A DNA stretch of 64,000 nt from Cellulomonas sp. NTE-D12. GTDB lineage: Bacteria; Actinomycetota; Actinomycetes; Actinomycetales; Cellulomonadaceae. This document shows positions 44,449-53,031 of this stretch, in pieces (position 1 is the first letter of the stretch; each line of letters opens with the position of its first letter). A model generated the notes under the pieces. The model was given only the letters and a program-made list of their open reading frames with translations. It was not told where the DNA came from and did no database searches. The DNA lies in contig NZ_AP026442.1 in assembly GCF_027923705.1 (NCBI RefSeq), positions 744,001 to 808,000 on the forward strand. Reading direction: 5' to 3'. The position numbers and the translations under genes were made by a program.

Positions 44449-44510
44449 CCCCCACCCTTCCCCGGCCCCGCGGGACCACCGACCTGAACGACGCACGAGG
44501 AGACACACGC

Positions 44511-46457
44511 ATGGAGCTCACCCCCCGCCGCCTGCGGTTCGGCGGCGACTACAACCCGGAGCAGTGGCCGTCCGACGTCTGGGACGAGGACGTCACGCTG
44601 ATGAAGCAGGCCGGTGTCACCACCGCCACCGTCGCCGTGTTCGCGTGGGCGCGCCTCGAGCCGTACCCGGGGCTGTACGACACCGCGTGGCTGGACGACG
44701 TGCTCGACCGGCTGCACGCTGGCGGGGTGCGCGTGCTGCTGGCCACCGCGACCGCGTCCCCGCCGGTGTGGCTGGCGCGGGACTTCCCGGACACGCTGCC
44801 CGTCTCCGAGAACGGGGTGCGGCTCGAGTTCGGCTCGCGGCAGCAGTACAGCCCCGCGTCGGCCACGTACCGCGAGCACGCGCTGCGCCTGGTCGAGATG
44901 CTGGCGCAGCGGTACGGCGAGCACCCGGCGGTCGAGGGCTGGCACGTGAACAACGAGTACGGCTGCCACGTGCCGTACTCGTACGACGAGGAGTCGGCGG
45001 CGGCGTTCCGCACCTGGTTGCAGGCGCGGTACGGGACCGTCGAGGAGCTGAACCGGGCGTGGGGCACCGCGTTCTGGTCGCAGCTGTACACGTCGTTCGA
45101 CCAGGTGGAGCCGCCGCGCGCGGCGCCGACGTTCCGCAACCCCACCCAGCTGCTCGACTGGGACCGGTTCGGCTCGGACACGCTGCTGGCCCTGCACCGC
45201 GCCGAGCTGGAGGTGCTGCGCCGGGTCACCCCGGACCTGCCGGTGACCACCAACTTCATGGGGTTCTTCCCGCACACCGACTACTGGGCCTGGGCGCCGC
45301 ACGTCGACGTCGTGTCCGACGACGCCTACCCGGACCCGGCCGACCCGCTCGCCCACGTCCGGCTGGCCGCGCAGCGCGACCTGGTGCGCTCGCTGCGTGC
45401 CGGCCAGCCGTGGCTGCTGATGGAGTCCGCCCCGTCGGCCGTGAACTGGCGCGGACGGAACCTGCCGAAGGCGCCAGGCCTGCACCGTGTGCACTCGCTG
45501 CAGGCCGTCGCGCGCGGCGCGGACGGCGTGCTGCACTTCCAGTGGCGGCAGGCGGAGGCCGGTGCCGAGAAGTTCCACTCGGCGCTGGTGCCGCACGCCG
45601 GCCCGGACTCGCGGTTGTTCCGCGAGTCGGTGGCGCTCGGTGCCGAGCTCGCCGCACTGTCCGACGACGTGGTCGGCACGCGGGTGCCGGCGCGGGTGGC
45701 GATGGTGTTCGACTGGGACTCCTGGCACGCGCTGTCGCAGCCGGCGGTGCCCGCGACGATCGACTACGTCGACACGTTCCTGTCCTGGTACGCGCCCTTC
45801 CTGCGGCGCGGCGTGACCGTGGATCTGCTGCCGCGCGATGCCGACGCGGCCCGGTTGGCGGCGTACGACCTGGTGGTGGTCCCTGCGCTGCACGTCGCGG
45901 CGGACGACGACCTCGGGGCGCTCGACGCGTACGTCCGCGGTGGCGGCCACCTGGTGGTCACCTACCTGTCCGCCGTGCTGGACCCGGACCTGCACGCCCG
46001 GCTGGGCGGGTACCTCGGGGCGCTGCGCGACACGCTCGGCGTGCGGGTGACCGAGATCGCGCCGGCCGGGCGCGCCGTCGCGCTCGTCGGTGACGTCGCC
46101 GGTGCCGCGGGGGAGTGGAACGACGCCGTCGAGGTGTCCACCGCCCGGGTGGTGGCCGCCTACTCCGACGGGTTCGCCGCCGGTGACCCCGCGGTGACGC
46201 GCAACGAGCACGGCACCGGCGTCGGCTGGTACGTCGGCACCCAGCCGTCCGTGGCGCTGCTGGACGAGCTGGCGGCGCGCTGGCTCGACGAGGCGGGCGT
46301 GCCCACGCTGCTGACCGAGCCGGTCGACGGTGTGGAGGCGGTGGTGCGAGGCGGCCTGCTCTTCGTGCTCAACCACACCGGTGAGGCGGTCGACGTGCCG
46401 CTGACCAGCGGCATCGTGCACGTGCCCGCCCGGGACGTGGTGATCCGCCCGGCCTGA
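44511..46457 (+). CDS. Beta-galactosidase, glycoside hydrolase family 42
   Basis: 648 aa, cytosolic. Acid/base Glu149 (HVNNEYGCH) and nucleophile Glu305 (WLLMESAPSAVNW); the N-terminal RFGGDYNPEQWPSDVW is the family opening. Three-domain length is normal for GH42. 62 bp after the GH35 gene with GAGGAG upstream, so co-expressed. Having GH35 and GH42 side by side suggests different linkages of galacto-oligosaccharides or plant galactans are split. Confidence 0.94.
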   Translation: MELTPRRLRFGGDYNPEQWPSDVWDEDVTLMKQAGVTTATVAVFAWARLEPYPGLYDTAWLDDVLDRLHAGGVRVLLATATASPPVWLARDFPDTLPVSENGVRLEFGSRQQYSPASATYREHALRLVEMLAQRYGEHPAVEGWHVNNEYGCHVPYSYDEESAAAFRTWLQARYGTVEELNRAWGTAFWSQLYTSFDQVEPPRAAPTFRNPTQLLDWDRFGSDTLLALHRAELEVLRRVTPDLPVTTNFMGFFPHTDYWAWAPHVDVVSDDAYPDPADPLAHVRLAAQRDLVRSLRAGQPWLLMESAPSAVNWRGRNLPKAPGLHRVHSLQAVARGADGVLHFQWRQAEAGAEKFHSALVPHAGPDSRLFRESVALGAELAALSDDVVGTRVPARVAMVFDWDSWHALSQPAVPATIDYVDTFLSWYAPFLRRGVTVDLLPRDADAARLAAYDLVVVPALHVAADDDLGALDAYVRGGGHLVVTYLSAVLDPDLHARLGGYLGALRDTLGVRVTEIAPAGRAVALVGDVAGAAGEWNDAVEVSTARVVAAYSDGFAAGDPAVTRNEHGTGVGWYVGTQPSVALLDELAARWLDEAGVPTLLTEPVDGVEAVVRGGLLFVLNHTGEAVDVPLTSGIVHVPARDVVIRPA

Positions 46458-46504
46458 CCGGCCGAGCGGCGATGAGCCGAGCCGCTTCCTCGGGTCTACG
46501 TCGG

Positions 46505-46533
46505 GTGGGGCGGTGCACACGGCACCGTCCCAC
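46505..46533 (+). terminator. Hairpin terminator after GH42 or leader hairpin of the next gene
   Basis: GTGGGGCGGTGC pairs with GCACCGTCCCAC (12 bp including one G-U pair) around a 5-nt loop, 47 bp after the GH42 stop and 17 bp before the next start. Confidence 0.6.
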
Positions 46534-46550
46534 CGGACGAAGGAGCGGCG

Positions 46551-47414
46551 ATGCCGTCGACGGTCGGCTCGGTCCGGACGCGGGACGGCGTCACGCTCGG
46601 CGTCGAGCAGCTCGGGGACCCGGCAGCACCGCTCGTGCTGCTCGCCGGTGGCCCGACGATGCTCTCGTGGCCGGACGCCCTGTGCGAGGCCCTCGCTCGC
46701 GGCGGGCGCCACGTGGTGCGCTACGACCTGCGCGACGCCGGCGCGTCGACCACCGTCGACCCGGAGGCGCCCGCCTACACGCTGCGCACCCTCGCCGCCG
46801 ACGCCGCCGCGCTCGCCCGTGAGCTCGACGACAGGCCGGCCCACCTCGGCGGCATCGGCGTCGGCGGGATGGTCGCGCAGGTCGCGGCGCTCGACCACCC
46901 GGACGCATTCCGCGCACTGACGCTCGTGGGCACCCGGCCGGTCGCGCCGGGCCCGCCCGACGACGACCTGCCGGACCACGACGCCGGGACGACCACGCGA
47001 CGGCTCTCGCTCCCCGTGCCCGACTGGTCCGACCGCGCCGCCGTCACGGACTTCGCCGCAGCCCGCGCGGCCGTCCTCGGCGACGACCCGGAGGCCGCGC
47101 GGGCGACCGCCGGGCGGATCTTCGACCGGGCGGCCAGCACGGAGCCTGCCGTCCAGCTCGCCAACCACCTCGGCACCGTCTTCTCCCGGCTCGACTGCCG
47201 GCCGCGCTGGCGCGAACGGCTCCCGGAGCTGGCGATCCCCGCGCTCGTGGTGCACGGGCGCCGGGACCGGTTCTTCCCGGTCGGCAACGGCGAGGCGCTC
47301 GCGCGCGACATCCCCGGCGCCCGGCTGCTCGTGCTGGACGAGGTCGCGACGGCCCTCCCGGACGCCGTCGCCGACGAGGTCGCCGCCGCGATGCTCGCGC
47401 TGGACCCTGCGTGA
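46551..47414 (+). CDS. Alpha/beta-hydrolase-fold protein lacking catalytic Ser and His
   Basis: 287 aa. Fold features: VLLAGGPTMLSWPDALCEAL (oxyanion region), YDLRDAGAS, HLGGIGVGGMVAQVAALDHP and VVHGRRDRFFPVGNGEAL (the acid position). At the nucleophile elbow the expected Ser is Gly103 (GGC, one transition from AGC), and at the C-terminal His position the sequence reads DEVATALPDAV, with no His. It is otherwise intact and full length, with good RBS (AAGGAG). Relatives include RdmC-type esterases; this copy is probably non-catalytic. Confidence 0.82.
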   Translation: MPSTVGSVRTRDGVTLGVEQLGDPAAPLVLLAGGPTMLSWPDALCEALARGGRHVVRYDLRDAGASTTVDPEAPAYTLRTLAADAAALARELDDRPAHLGGIGVGGMVAQVAALDHPDAFRALTLVGTRPVAPGPPDDDLPDHDAGTTTRRLSLPVPDWSDRAAVTDFAAARAAVLGDDPEAARATAGRIFDRAASTEPAVQLANHLGTVFSRLDCRPRWRERLPELAIPALVVHGRRDRFFPVGNGEALARDIPGARLLVLDEVATALPDAVADEVAAAMLALDPA

Positions 47415-47418
47415 CGCC

Positions 47419-47496
47419 TCAGTCCTCCCGGGACTCGCGCACGCTCAGTCCTCGCGGGACTCCCGCACGCTCAGTCCTCGCGGGACTCCCGCACCC
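47419..47496. repeat. 26-bp tandem repeat, three copies, spanning the permease stop codon
   Basis: Units 47419-47444, 47445-47470 and 47471-47496, each beginning TCAGTCCTC; units 2 and 3 are identical over their first 24 bases. Unit 3 is the coding end of the leftward permease (VRESRED then TGA); units 2 and 1 repeat that end and stop downstream. Confidence 0.9.
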
Positions 47497-48394
47497 GGGC
47501 GACCAGCTGCGTCGGGCTGACGAACCGCAGCGCCACGATCAGGATCACCATCATCGTCGCGGTGTAGACGACGGCCATCGCCGAGATCAGCTGCCGCGCC
47601 TCACCGCCGCCCGCGGCGGTCATGGCCCGGTAGATCGCGACCACCAGCGTGTCCGTCCCCGGACCGGACACCAGGAACGTCAGGTCGAACATGCCGACCG
47701 TCCGGACCAGCACCAGGATCGACGACGCGAGCACGCCGGGCACCAGCAGCGGGAACAGGATCTTGGTGAACACCTGCCGCATGCGGGCGCCGGACATCCG
47801 GGCCGCACTCTCGATCGCGGGGTTGATCTGCTCGATGAACGGCGTCATGGTCATGATCACGAACGGCACGGACGGCACCAGGTTGACCAGGATCACCGCG
47901 GTCAGCGTCCGGGACAGGTCCAGGTTGTACATCACGGTCGCCAGCGGGATGCCGTAGGTGATGGGTGGCATCAGCACCGGCAGCAGGAACAGCAGGGTGA
48001 CGGCGCGCTTGAACGGGAAGTTGCGCCGCGCCAGCAGGTAGGCGGCCGGCACGCCGACCACCACCGAGACGACGATCACCGCAGCCGCGACGCCGAGCGT
48101 CACGCCGATGATCTGCGTCATTCCGTACTGGTCCCAGGCGCCCTTGTACCAGCTGCTGCTCCAGCTCTCCGGCAGCCAGCCGCGGAACCACGACTTGCCG
48201 AACGAGTCGACGACGACGCTGACCAGGATCCCGATCAGCAGCACGAAGAACGCCGCGGTGGCGGCCCACACCACCCATGTGGTGGGCGAGGCGACCAGCG
48301 ACCGCTCACCGGGCACCCGGGCGGCGTCCCGTGCCTTCACCTTCTTGGTGGATGCGGGGTCGGTCCCCGGCGTCACCACGGTCTGGGCGGCCAT
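47471..48394 (-). CDS. ABC transporter permease 2 (PotC-like)
   Basis: 307 aa, six helices after a 40-residue basic N-terminus. EAA-type loop: IESAARMSGARMRQVFTKIL. Resembles permeases of the polyamine/iron/thiamine type rather than CUT1. TGATG overlap with permease 1. Ends with the repeated VRESRED sequence. Confidence 0.88.
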   Translation of the reverse strand: MAAQTVVTPGTDPASTKKVKARDAARVPGERSLVASPTTWVVWAATAAFFVLLIGILVSVVVDSFGKSWFRGWLPESWSSSWYKGAWDQYGMTQIIGVTLGVAAAVIVVSVVVGVPAAYLLARRNFPFKRAVTLLFLLPVLMPPITYGIPLATVMYNLDLSRTLTAVILVNLVPSVPFVIMTMTPFIEQINPAIESAARMSGARMRQVFTKILFPLLVPGVLASSILVLVRTVGMFDLTFLVSGPGTDTLVVAIYRAMTAAGGGEARQLISAMAVVYTATMMVILIVALRFVSPTQLVARVRESRED

Positions 48395-49332
48395 CAGCCC
48401 TTCCCTCCGGTCGAGCCCTTGTAGAGGAACGACCTCCACAGCAGCACCAGCGCGATCACCAGCAGCTCGACCACGCCCATCATCAGGGCGATCGTCGAGG
48501 CCATCGGGTAGTCCGTCTGCTCACCGAACGCGCGGTAGGCCATCAGCGCCATCACGCGGGTGGCACCGCTGGCGTCACCGACCAGGCGGGCCGACGGGAA
48601 GACGCTGAACGCGAGGACGAACGTGAGGATGAACGTCGTCGCGAGCCCCGGGGCCAGCAGCGGAAGCACCACCCGCCGGAACCGCTGGCCCCAGCCCGCG
48701 CCCATCGTCTTCGCCGCCGCCTCGATCGAGGGGTCGATGCCGGACAGGTACGACGAGATCAGCAGGAACGCGAACGGGAAGCCCGAGATCACCAGCGACA
48801 GGAACACGCCGACGTAGTTGTTCACCAGGTGCAGCGGATCGTGGATCACGCCGACCTGGATGAGGAACCGGTTGAGCCACCCCTGCCGGCCGGCGAAGAT
48901 CAGCAGGCCCTGCGCGGTGAGCACCGTGCCGAGCGTGATGGGCAGCACCAGCAGCGTGGTCAGCAGCTTCTTCCCGCGGAACCTCTTGCGCAGCTTGAAC
49001 GCCATCGGCACCGACGCCAGCACGTTGAACAGGGCCGCGGGCAGCGCCAGCCGCATGGTCAGCCACACGGAGTTGAAGACGAACGGGTCCTTGAAGAACG
49101 CCAGGTAGTTGGCCAGGACCCCGCCGCCCCACTGCTCCTGGGTGGCGGGCGTCGGCTGGAACGTCAGGCCGATGCCGTAGGAGAACGGGTAGACGAACAG
49201 CCCGATCGCGATCACCAGCGCCGGCAGCAGCATCAGCAGCGACACGTCGATGCCGCGCTCGGCGAGCCGGTGCCGCAGGCTGGCCGTCGACCGGGTGCGC
49301 CCGGGCGGCCGTCCCGCGGTCGCGGAGCTCAT
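48394..49332 (-). CDS. ABC transporter permease 1 (PotB-like)
   Basis: 312 aa, six helices; EAA-type loop IEAAAKTMGAGWGQRFRRVV near residue 205. ATGA overlap with the ATPase gene upstream. Pairs with permease 2. Confidence 0.88.
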   Translation of the reverse strand: MSSATAGRPPGRTRSTASLRHRLAERGIDVSLLMLLPALVIAIGLFVYPFSYGIGLTFQPTPATQEQWGGGVLANYLAFFKDPFVFNSVWLTMRLALPAALFNVLASVPMAFKLRKRFRGKKLLTTLLVLPITLGTVLTAQGLLIFAGRQGWLNRFLIQVGVIHDPLHLVNNYVGVFLSLVISGFPFAFLLISSYLSGIDPSIEAAAKTMGAGWGQRFRRVVLPLLAPGLATTFILTFVLAFSVFPSARLVGDASGATRVMALMAYRAFGEQTDYPMASTIALMMGVVELLVIALVLLWRSFLYKGSTGGKG

Positions 49333-50471
49333 CGGCGCACCTCGAGCAGCTCGCTCTCCTCCTCGGAGAGCCCGCCGGCGCCCTGCAGCGCCAGCGGGTA
49401 GACGAGCACGCGCGCCGGGTCGGCGGTGAGCTCGACGGTGCTGCCGACGGCCGGCGCGTGGTCGGACCGCACGTGCAGCAGCTGCCCGCCGGGGGTGGTG
49501 ACCCCGACGGCGAACTCGCGGCCGTGGTACTCGACCACGGAGACGGTCGCCTTGGCGGAGTTGCCGCCGCGCACGGGCAGCGACGGTGACACCACCACGA
49601 GGTCCTCGGGCCGGATCGCCGCCCGCACCGCCGTGCCGGCTGCGACCGCGCCCACGGCCGTGCCGTGCAGCACGACCCCGTTGCCGGCCACGGTCACGTT
49701 CGGACCGTCCACCGACACCACGTCGAGGTCCACCAGGTTCCGGTAGCCCATGAAGTCGGCCACGTGCCAGTTCGCCGGGTGGTTGTGCAGCTCCTCGGGC
49801 GTGCCGATCTGCTGCACGCGCCCCTCACGGAGCACCACCAGCCGGTCGGCCATCGACAGGGCCTCCTCCTGGTCGTGCGTGACGTAGATCGTCGTCAACC
49901 CCAGCGACTGGTGCAGGCGGCGGATCTCGGTGCGCATCTCCAGCCGGAGCTTGGCGTCGAGGTTGGACAGCGGCTCGTCCATCAGCACCAGCCGGGGCTC
50001 CATCACCACGGCCCGCGCGATCGCCACCCGCTGCTGCTGGCCGCCGGACAGCTGACCGGGCAGCTTGGTGGCGTGCTGCTCGAGCTTGACCAGGGCGATC
50101 GCCTCGGCCACGCGGCGCTTCAGCTCCGCCTTGGGCACCTTGCGCATCTGCAGCCCGAAGGCGATGTTCTTCTCCACCGTCAGGTGCGGGAACAGCGCGT
50201 AGTTCTGGAACACCATGCCGAAGTCGCGGTTCTCCGCGGCGACGGTGTCCACCCGCGTGCCGTCCACCAGGATCTGGCCGTGGGTGAGCGGGAGCAGCCC
50301 CGCGAGGCAGTTCAGCGCCGTGGACTTCCCGCAGCCCGACGGCCCGAGCAGGGCGATGAACTCGCCCGCCCGGACCGTCAGGTCGAGGCCCACCAGCGCG
50401 TCCACGCCACCGAAGCTGCGACCGACACCTCGGAGCTCGAGGGACTGGAACTTGCTGGCAGTGATCGTCAT
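49329..50471 (-). CDS. ABC transporter ATP-binding protein (PotA/MalK-like)
   Basis: 380 aa. Walker A GPSGCGKST near residue 43, Q-loop FQNYALFPH, signature LSGGQQQR, Walker B VLMDEP and switch YVTHDQ are intact; a C-terminal TOBE-like beta domain (about 290-370) follows, with PLPVRGGNSA and VEYHGREFAV. It serves the two neighbouring permeases and the binding protein. Confidence 0.93.
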   Translation of the reverse strand: MTITASKFQSLELRGVGRSFGGVDALVGLDLTVRAGEFIALLGPSGCGKSTALNCLAGLLPLTHGQILVDGTRVDTVAAENRDFGMVFQNYALFPHLTVEKNIAFGLQMRKVPKAELKRRVAEAIALVKLEQHATKLPGQLSGGQQQRVAIARAVVMEPRLVLMDEPLSNLDAKLRLEMRTEIRRLHQSLGLTTIYVTHDQEEALSMADRLVVLREGRVQQIGTPEELHNHPANWHVADFMGYRNLVDLDVVSVDGPNVTVAGNGVVLHGTAVGAVAAGTAVRAAIRPEDLVVVSPSLPVRGGNSAKATVSVVEYHGREFAVGVTTPGGQLLHVRSDHAPAVGSTVELTADPARVLVYPLALQGAGGLSEEESELLEVRR

Positions 50472-50473
50472 GG

Positions 50474-51709
50474 TTACTTCGCCTTGAACTTCCCGGAGCC
50501 GACCTCGCGGTCCCAGATGTCGAACGCCTTGACCATCTGGTCCGGGGTGAGCGGCACGGCCTTGGGCATCTTGTCGATCAGGGCGTCGTACCAGTCACGG
50601 CCGAAGTCCTTGATGGTCTGCTGGCTCTTGGCGGGGGCCTTGTCGAGCGTGGCGCCCTTCACGGCGGGCCCGGGGTAGAAGTACCCGGTGTCGTAGGCCA
50701 TCGCGTTGACCTCGGGCGTCAGCATGTACTGCAGCAGGTTGAGGATCGCGGACACCTTGTCGGCGCTCTGGCCCTTGGGGATCACGGCGTAGTGCGCGTC
50801 CGTCACCCAGGTGAAGCTGTCGAACGGCGCCGCGGCGATCGTCTTCGGCTCCTGGCCCAGGGCGCGGGGGTTGATGTCCCAGCCCGTGGTGGTGGGCACC
50901 ATCGACCACGTGCCGTCGGCCATGTTGGAGATCACCTGGCCGGTGCCCGTCGGGTAGGTGCTGATCGTCGAGCCGAGGTCCTTCAGGTAGGCCCATGTCT
51001 TGTCCCAGCCGTTGACCGGGTCCGACGGGTCCTTGTCACCGAGCATGTACGGCAGGCCCATCAGGAAGGTGCGGCCCGGGCCGGAGTTGGCGGGGCGGGC
51101 GTAGCCGAACTTGCCGGGGTGCGCCTTGGCCCACGCGAGCAGCGCCTCCGGCGTCTTCGGGACGTCGGTGACGACGGCGGGGTCGTACTGCAGCAGCGGG
51201 CCCGACGGGTAGTACGTGGTGACCACGCCGAAGCCCTGCGCCAGGTCCTGCATCTTGGCGGCCGGGTCGAGGTAGTTCTTCATGTTGGACAGCTGCGACG
51301 CGTAGTCCTTGGCGATCGGGATCCACAGGTTCTGCCCGATGCCGGCGGACAGCCCGTCCGTCCCGGTCATCACCAGGTCGACCTTGAGGTTCTTGCTGTC
51401 GACCTGCGGCTTGATGGTGCCGACCAGGTCGGGGGCGCCGGCGCTCTCCCACTTGACCGAGCTGATGATGTCCGGGTGCGCCTTGACGAAGGCGTCGACC
51501 ATCGGGCCGGTCAGCTTCTGGTTGCCGGCGACGTCGAGGATGTCGAGCGTCACCGGGGCGGACGGCTTGGCCGGCACGCCGCCGGCCGTGGCCGCCGCCG
51601 CCCCGGTCCCCGCCGAGGACGACCCGGTCTTCGGGGCGGCACAGGCGGTGAGTGCGAGCCCGAGGACCAGGAGCCCGGCACCGAGCCGGGCAGAGGTGTG
51701 CTTTCTCAT
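50474..51709 (-). CDS. ABC transporter substrate-binding lipoprotein
   Basis: 411 aa. Signal peptide with lipobox LALTAC (Cys23) and a Ser/Thr/Ala linker; the mature domain starts VTLDILDVAGNQKLTGPMV. Family-1-like binding fold with Pot/iron-type features. Head of SBP-ATPase-permease-permease, downstream of its LacI regulator on the same strand. A uronate or uronate-containing oligosaccharide as ligand is inferred from the divergent uxa genes only. Confidence 0.88.
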   Translation of the reverse strand: MRKHTSARLGAGLLVLGLALTACAAPKTGSSSAGTGAAAATAGGVPAKPSAPVTLDILDVAGNQKLTGPMVDAFVKAHPDIISSVKWESAGAPDLVGTIKPQVDSKNLKVDLVMTGTDGLSAGIGQNLWIPIAKDYASQLSNMKNYLDPAAKMQDLAQGFGVVTTYYPSGPLLQYDPAVVTDVPKTPEALLAWAKAHPGKFGYARPANSGPGRTFLMGLPYMLGDKDPSDPVNGWDKTWAYLKDLGSTISTYPTGTGQVISNMADGTWSMVPTTTGWDINPRALGQEPKTIAAAPFDSFTWVTDAHYAVIPKGQSADKVSAILNLLQYMLTPEVNAMAYDTGYFYPGPAVKGATLDKAPAKSQQTIKDFGRDWYDALIDKMPKAVPLTPDQMVKAFDIWDREVGSGKFKAK

Positions 51710-51786
51710 GGACAGCCTTCTCTCTGGAGTAGACCGGGCCTCGTCGCCCGGATGCTGCCGTCGGTGTGGAACGAGCGGTCGAGCAG

Positions 51787-52800
51787 TCAGGCGGTGTCGC
51801 GCAGGCTCTCGCTGCTACGGCGAGGAGCCGTGGAGTCACGCACGACCAGCTGGAACGACAGGTCGTGGTGGTGGGTGGGCGGCTGGTCGGGGTGCCGCAG
51901 CAGGGAGACGAGCACGTCCGCTCCGGCGCGCCCGCAGTTGACCAGCGGGATGCCGACGCTGGTCAGCGCCGGCGAGCTCAGGGCGGACATCGGGATGTTG
52001 TCGACGCCGACCACCGAGATGTCGTCCGGCACCTGCACGCCGCGCTGCTTCAGCCGGTCGAGCAGGCCGAAGGCGACCAGGTCGTTGTACGCCAGCGCGG
52101 CGCTCGCACCGGACGCGATGAGCAGGTCACCGGCGGCGATCCCGCCGGAGACGTAGGGCTGGAACGAGCCGAGGTCCACCAGCTCGGTGTCCGGGTGCTC
52201 CGCGACGATGGCGCGCGCCGCGGTCAGCCGGGCCCGGTTGGACCACGACGCGGCCGGGCCGCCGACGTAGGCGATGGTGCGGTGGCCGAGTGCCCGCAGG
52301 TGCTCCAGGGCGAGCCGGACGCCCTCGAGGTTGTCGATCAGCACGGCGGGCAAGGAGCCGCAGCGCCGGTTGACCAGCACCAGCGTGGTCTCGGTGGCGA
52401 GTGCGGCCAGCACGTCGTCGGGGGAGCGCGGCGAGCACATGACCACGCCGTCGACCGTGCGGGACATCTCCCGCACCAGGTCCGCCTCCTGCGAGGGGTC
52501 CTCGTCGGAGTCGGCGATCACCACGCCGTAGCCGGCCGCACGGGCCCGGGCCTGCACACCCTTGGTCACCGAGGAGAAGAACGGGTTCTCCAGGTCGGGG
52601 ACGATCAGCCCGATCGTGCCGGTGCGGCCCGTGATCAGGCCCCGGGCGGCCGGGTTCGGACGGTAGCCGAGCATGCGGGCCGTCTCGAGCACCTTCGCCA
52701 ACGTCTCGGGGGCGAGGTCGTCCGGCCGCGAGAGGGCCCGCGACACGGTGGAGACGGACACCCCGGCCACCCGGGCCACGTCCCGCGCGCTGACCGCCAC
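51787..52800 (-). CDS. LacI-family regulator of the uronate locus
   Basis: 337 aa. Helix-turn-helix ARDVARVAGVSVSTVSRALS and hinge LGYRPNPAARGLITGR; ligand domain with LIVPDLENPFFSSVTKGVQ and LAYNDLVAFGLLDRLKQRG. GTG at 52800 is chosen for its GGAGG 7 bp upstream; a GTG ten codons earlier is possible. First gene of the leftward unit, divergent from uxaA. Confidence 0.9.
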   Translation of the reverse strand: MAVSARDVARVAGVSVSTVSRALSRPDDLAPETLAKVLETARMLGYRPNPAARGLITGRTGTIGLIVPDLENPFFSSVTKGVQARARAAGYGVVIADSDEDPSQEADLVREMSRTVDGVVMCSPRSPDDVLAALATETTLVLVNRRCGSLPAVLIDNLEGVRLALEHLRALGHRTIAYVGGPAASWSNRARLTAARAIVAEHPDTELVDLGSFQPYVSGGIAAGDLLIASGASAALAYNDLVAFGLLDRLKQRGVQVPDDISVVGVDNIPMSALSSPALTSVGIPLVNCGRAGADVLVSLLRHPDQPPTHHHDLSFQLVVRDSTAPRRSSESLRDTA

Positions 52801-52868
52801 AGGCTCACCTCCGTTGGTGCCTCCCGCCACGGGTGTGGCTGCGCCGAGTATGCAAACGTGTTCATCAC

Positions 52869-52887
52869 CACGTCAAGAGGTGACGTG
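52869..52887. promoter_or_regulatory. Perfect dyad CACGTCA-N5-TGACGTG upstream of the LacI gene
   Basis: Seven-base perfect arms with a 5-nt spacer, 69 bp from the LacI start in the divergent region. Likely a regulator-binding site, possibly of the adjacent LacI protein. Confidence 0.55.
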
Positions 52888-52990
52888 CTAGTGACGCCCG
52901 AAACGTGACCTCCACGAAGGCGCGGCACTAAAGAAGCAGGTCAGAGGCCAATATGGGCACGAACCGTCGATCCGGTGCTACGTTCGCCGC

Positions 52991-53002
52991 TGTTGCACAA
53001 CA
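52991..53002. promoter_or_regulatory. Palindrome TGTTGCACAACA upstream of uxaA
   Basis: Five-base arms around a central CA, 30 bp before the uxaA ATG, in the region expected for a repressor site. A different sequence class from the dyad near LacI, so a second regulator is possible. Confidence 0.4.
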
Positions 53003-53031
53003 TGCGCATCGTGTTTCAACGAGGAGACGCC

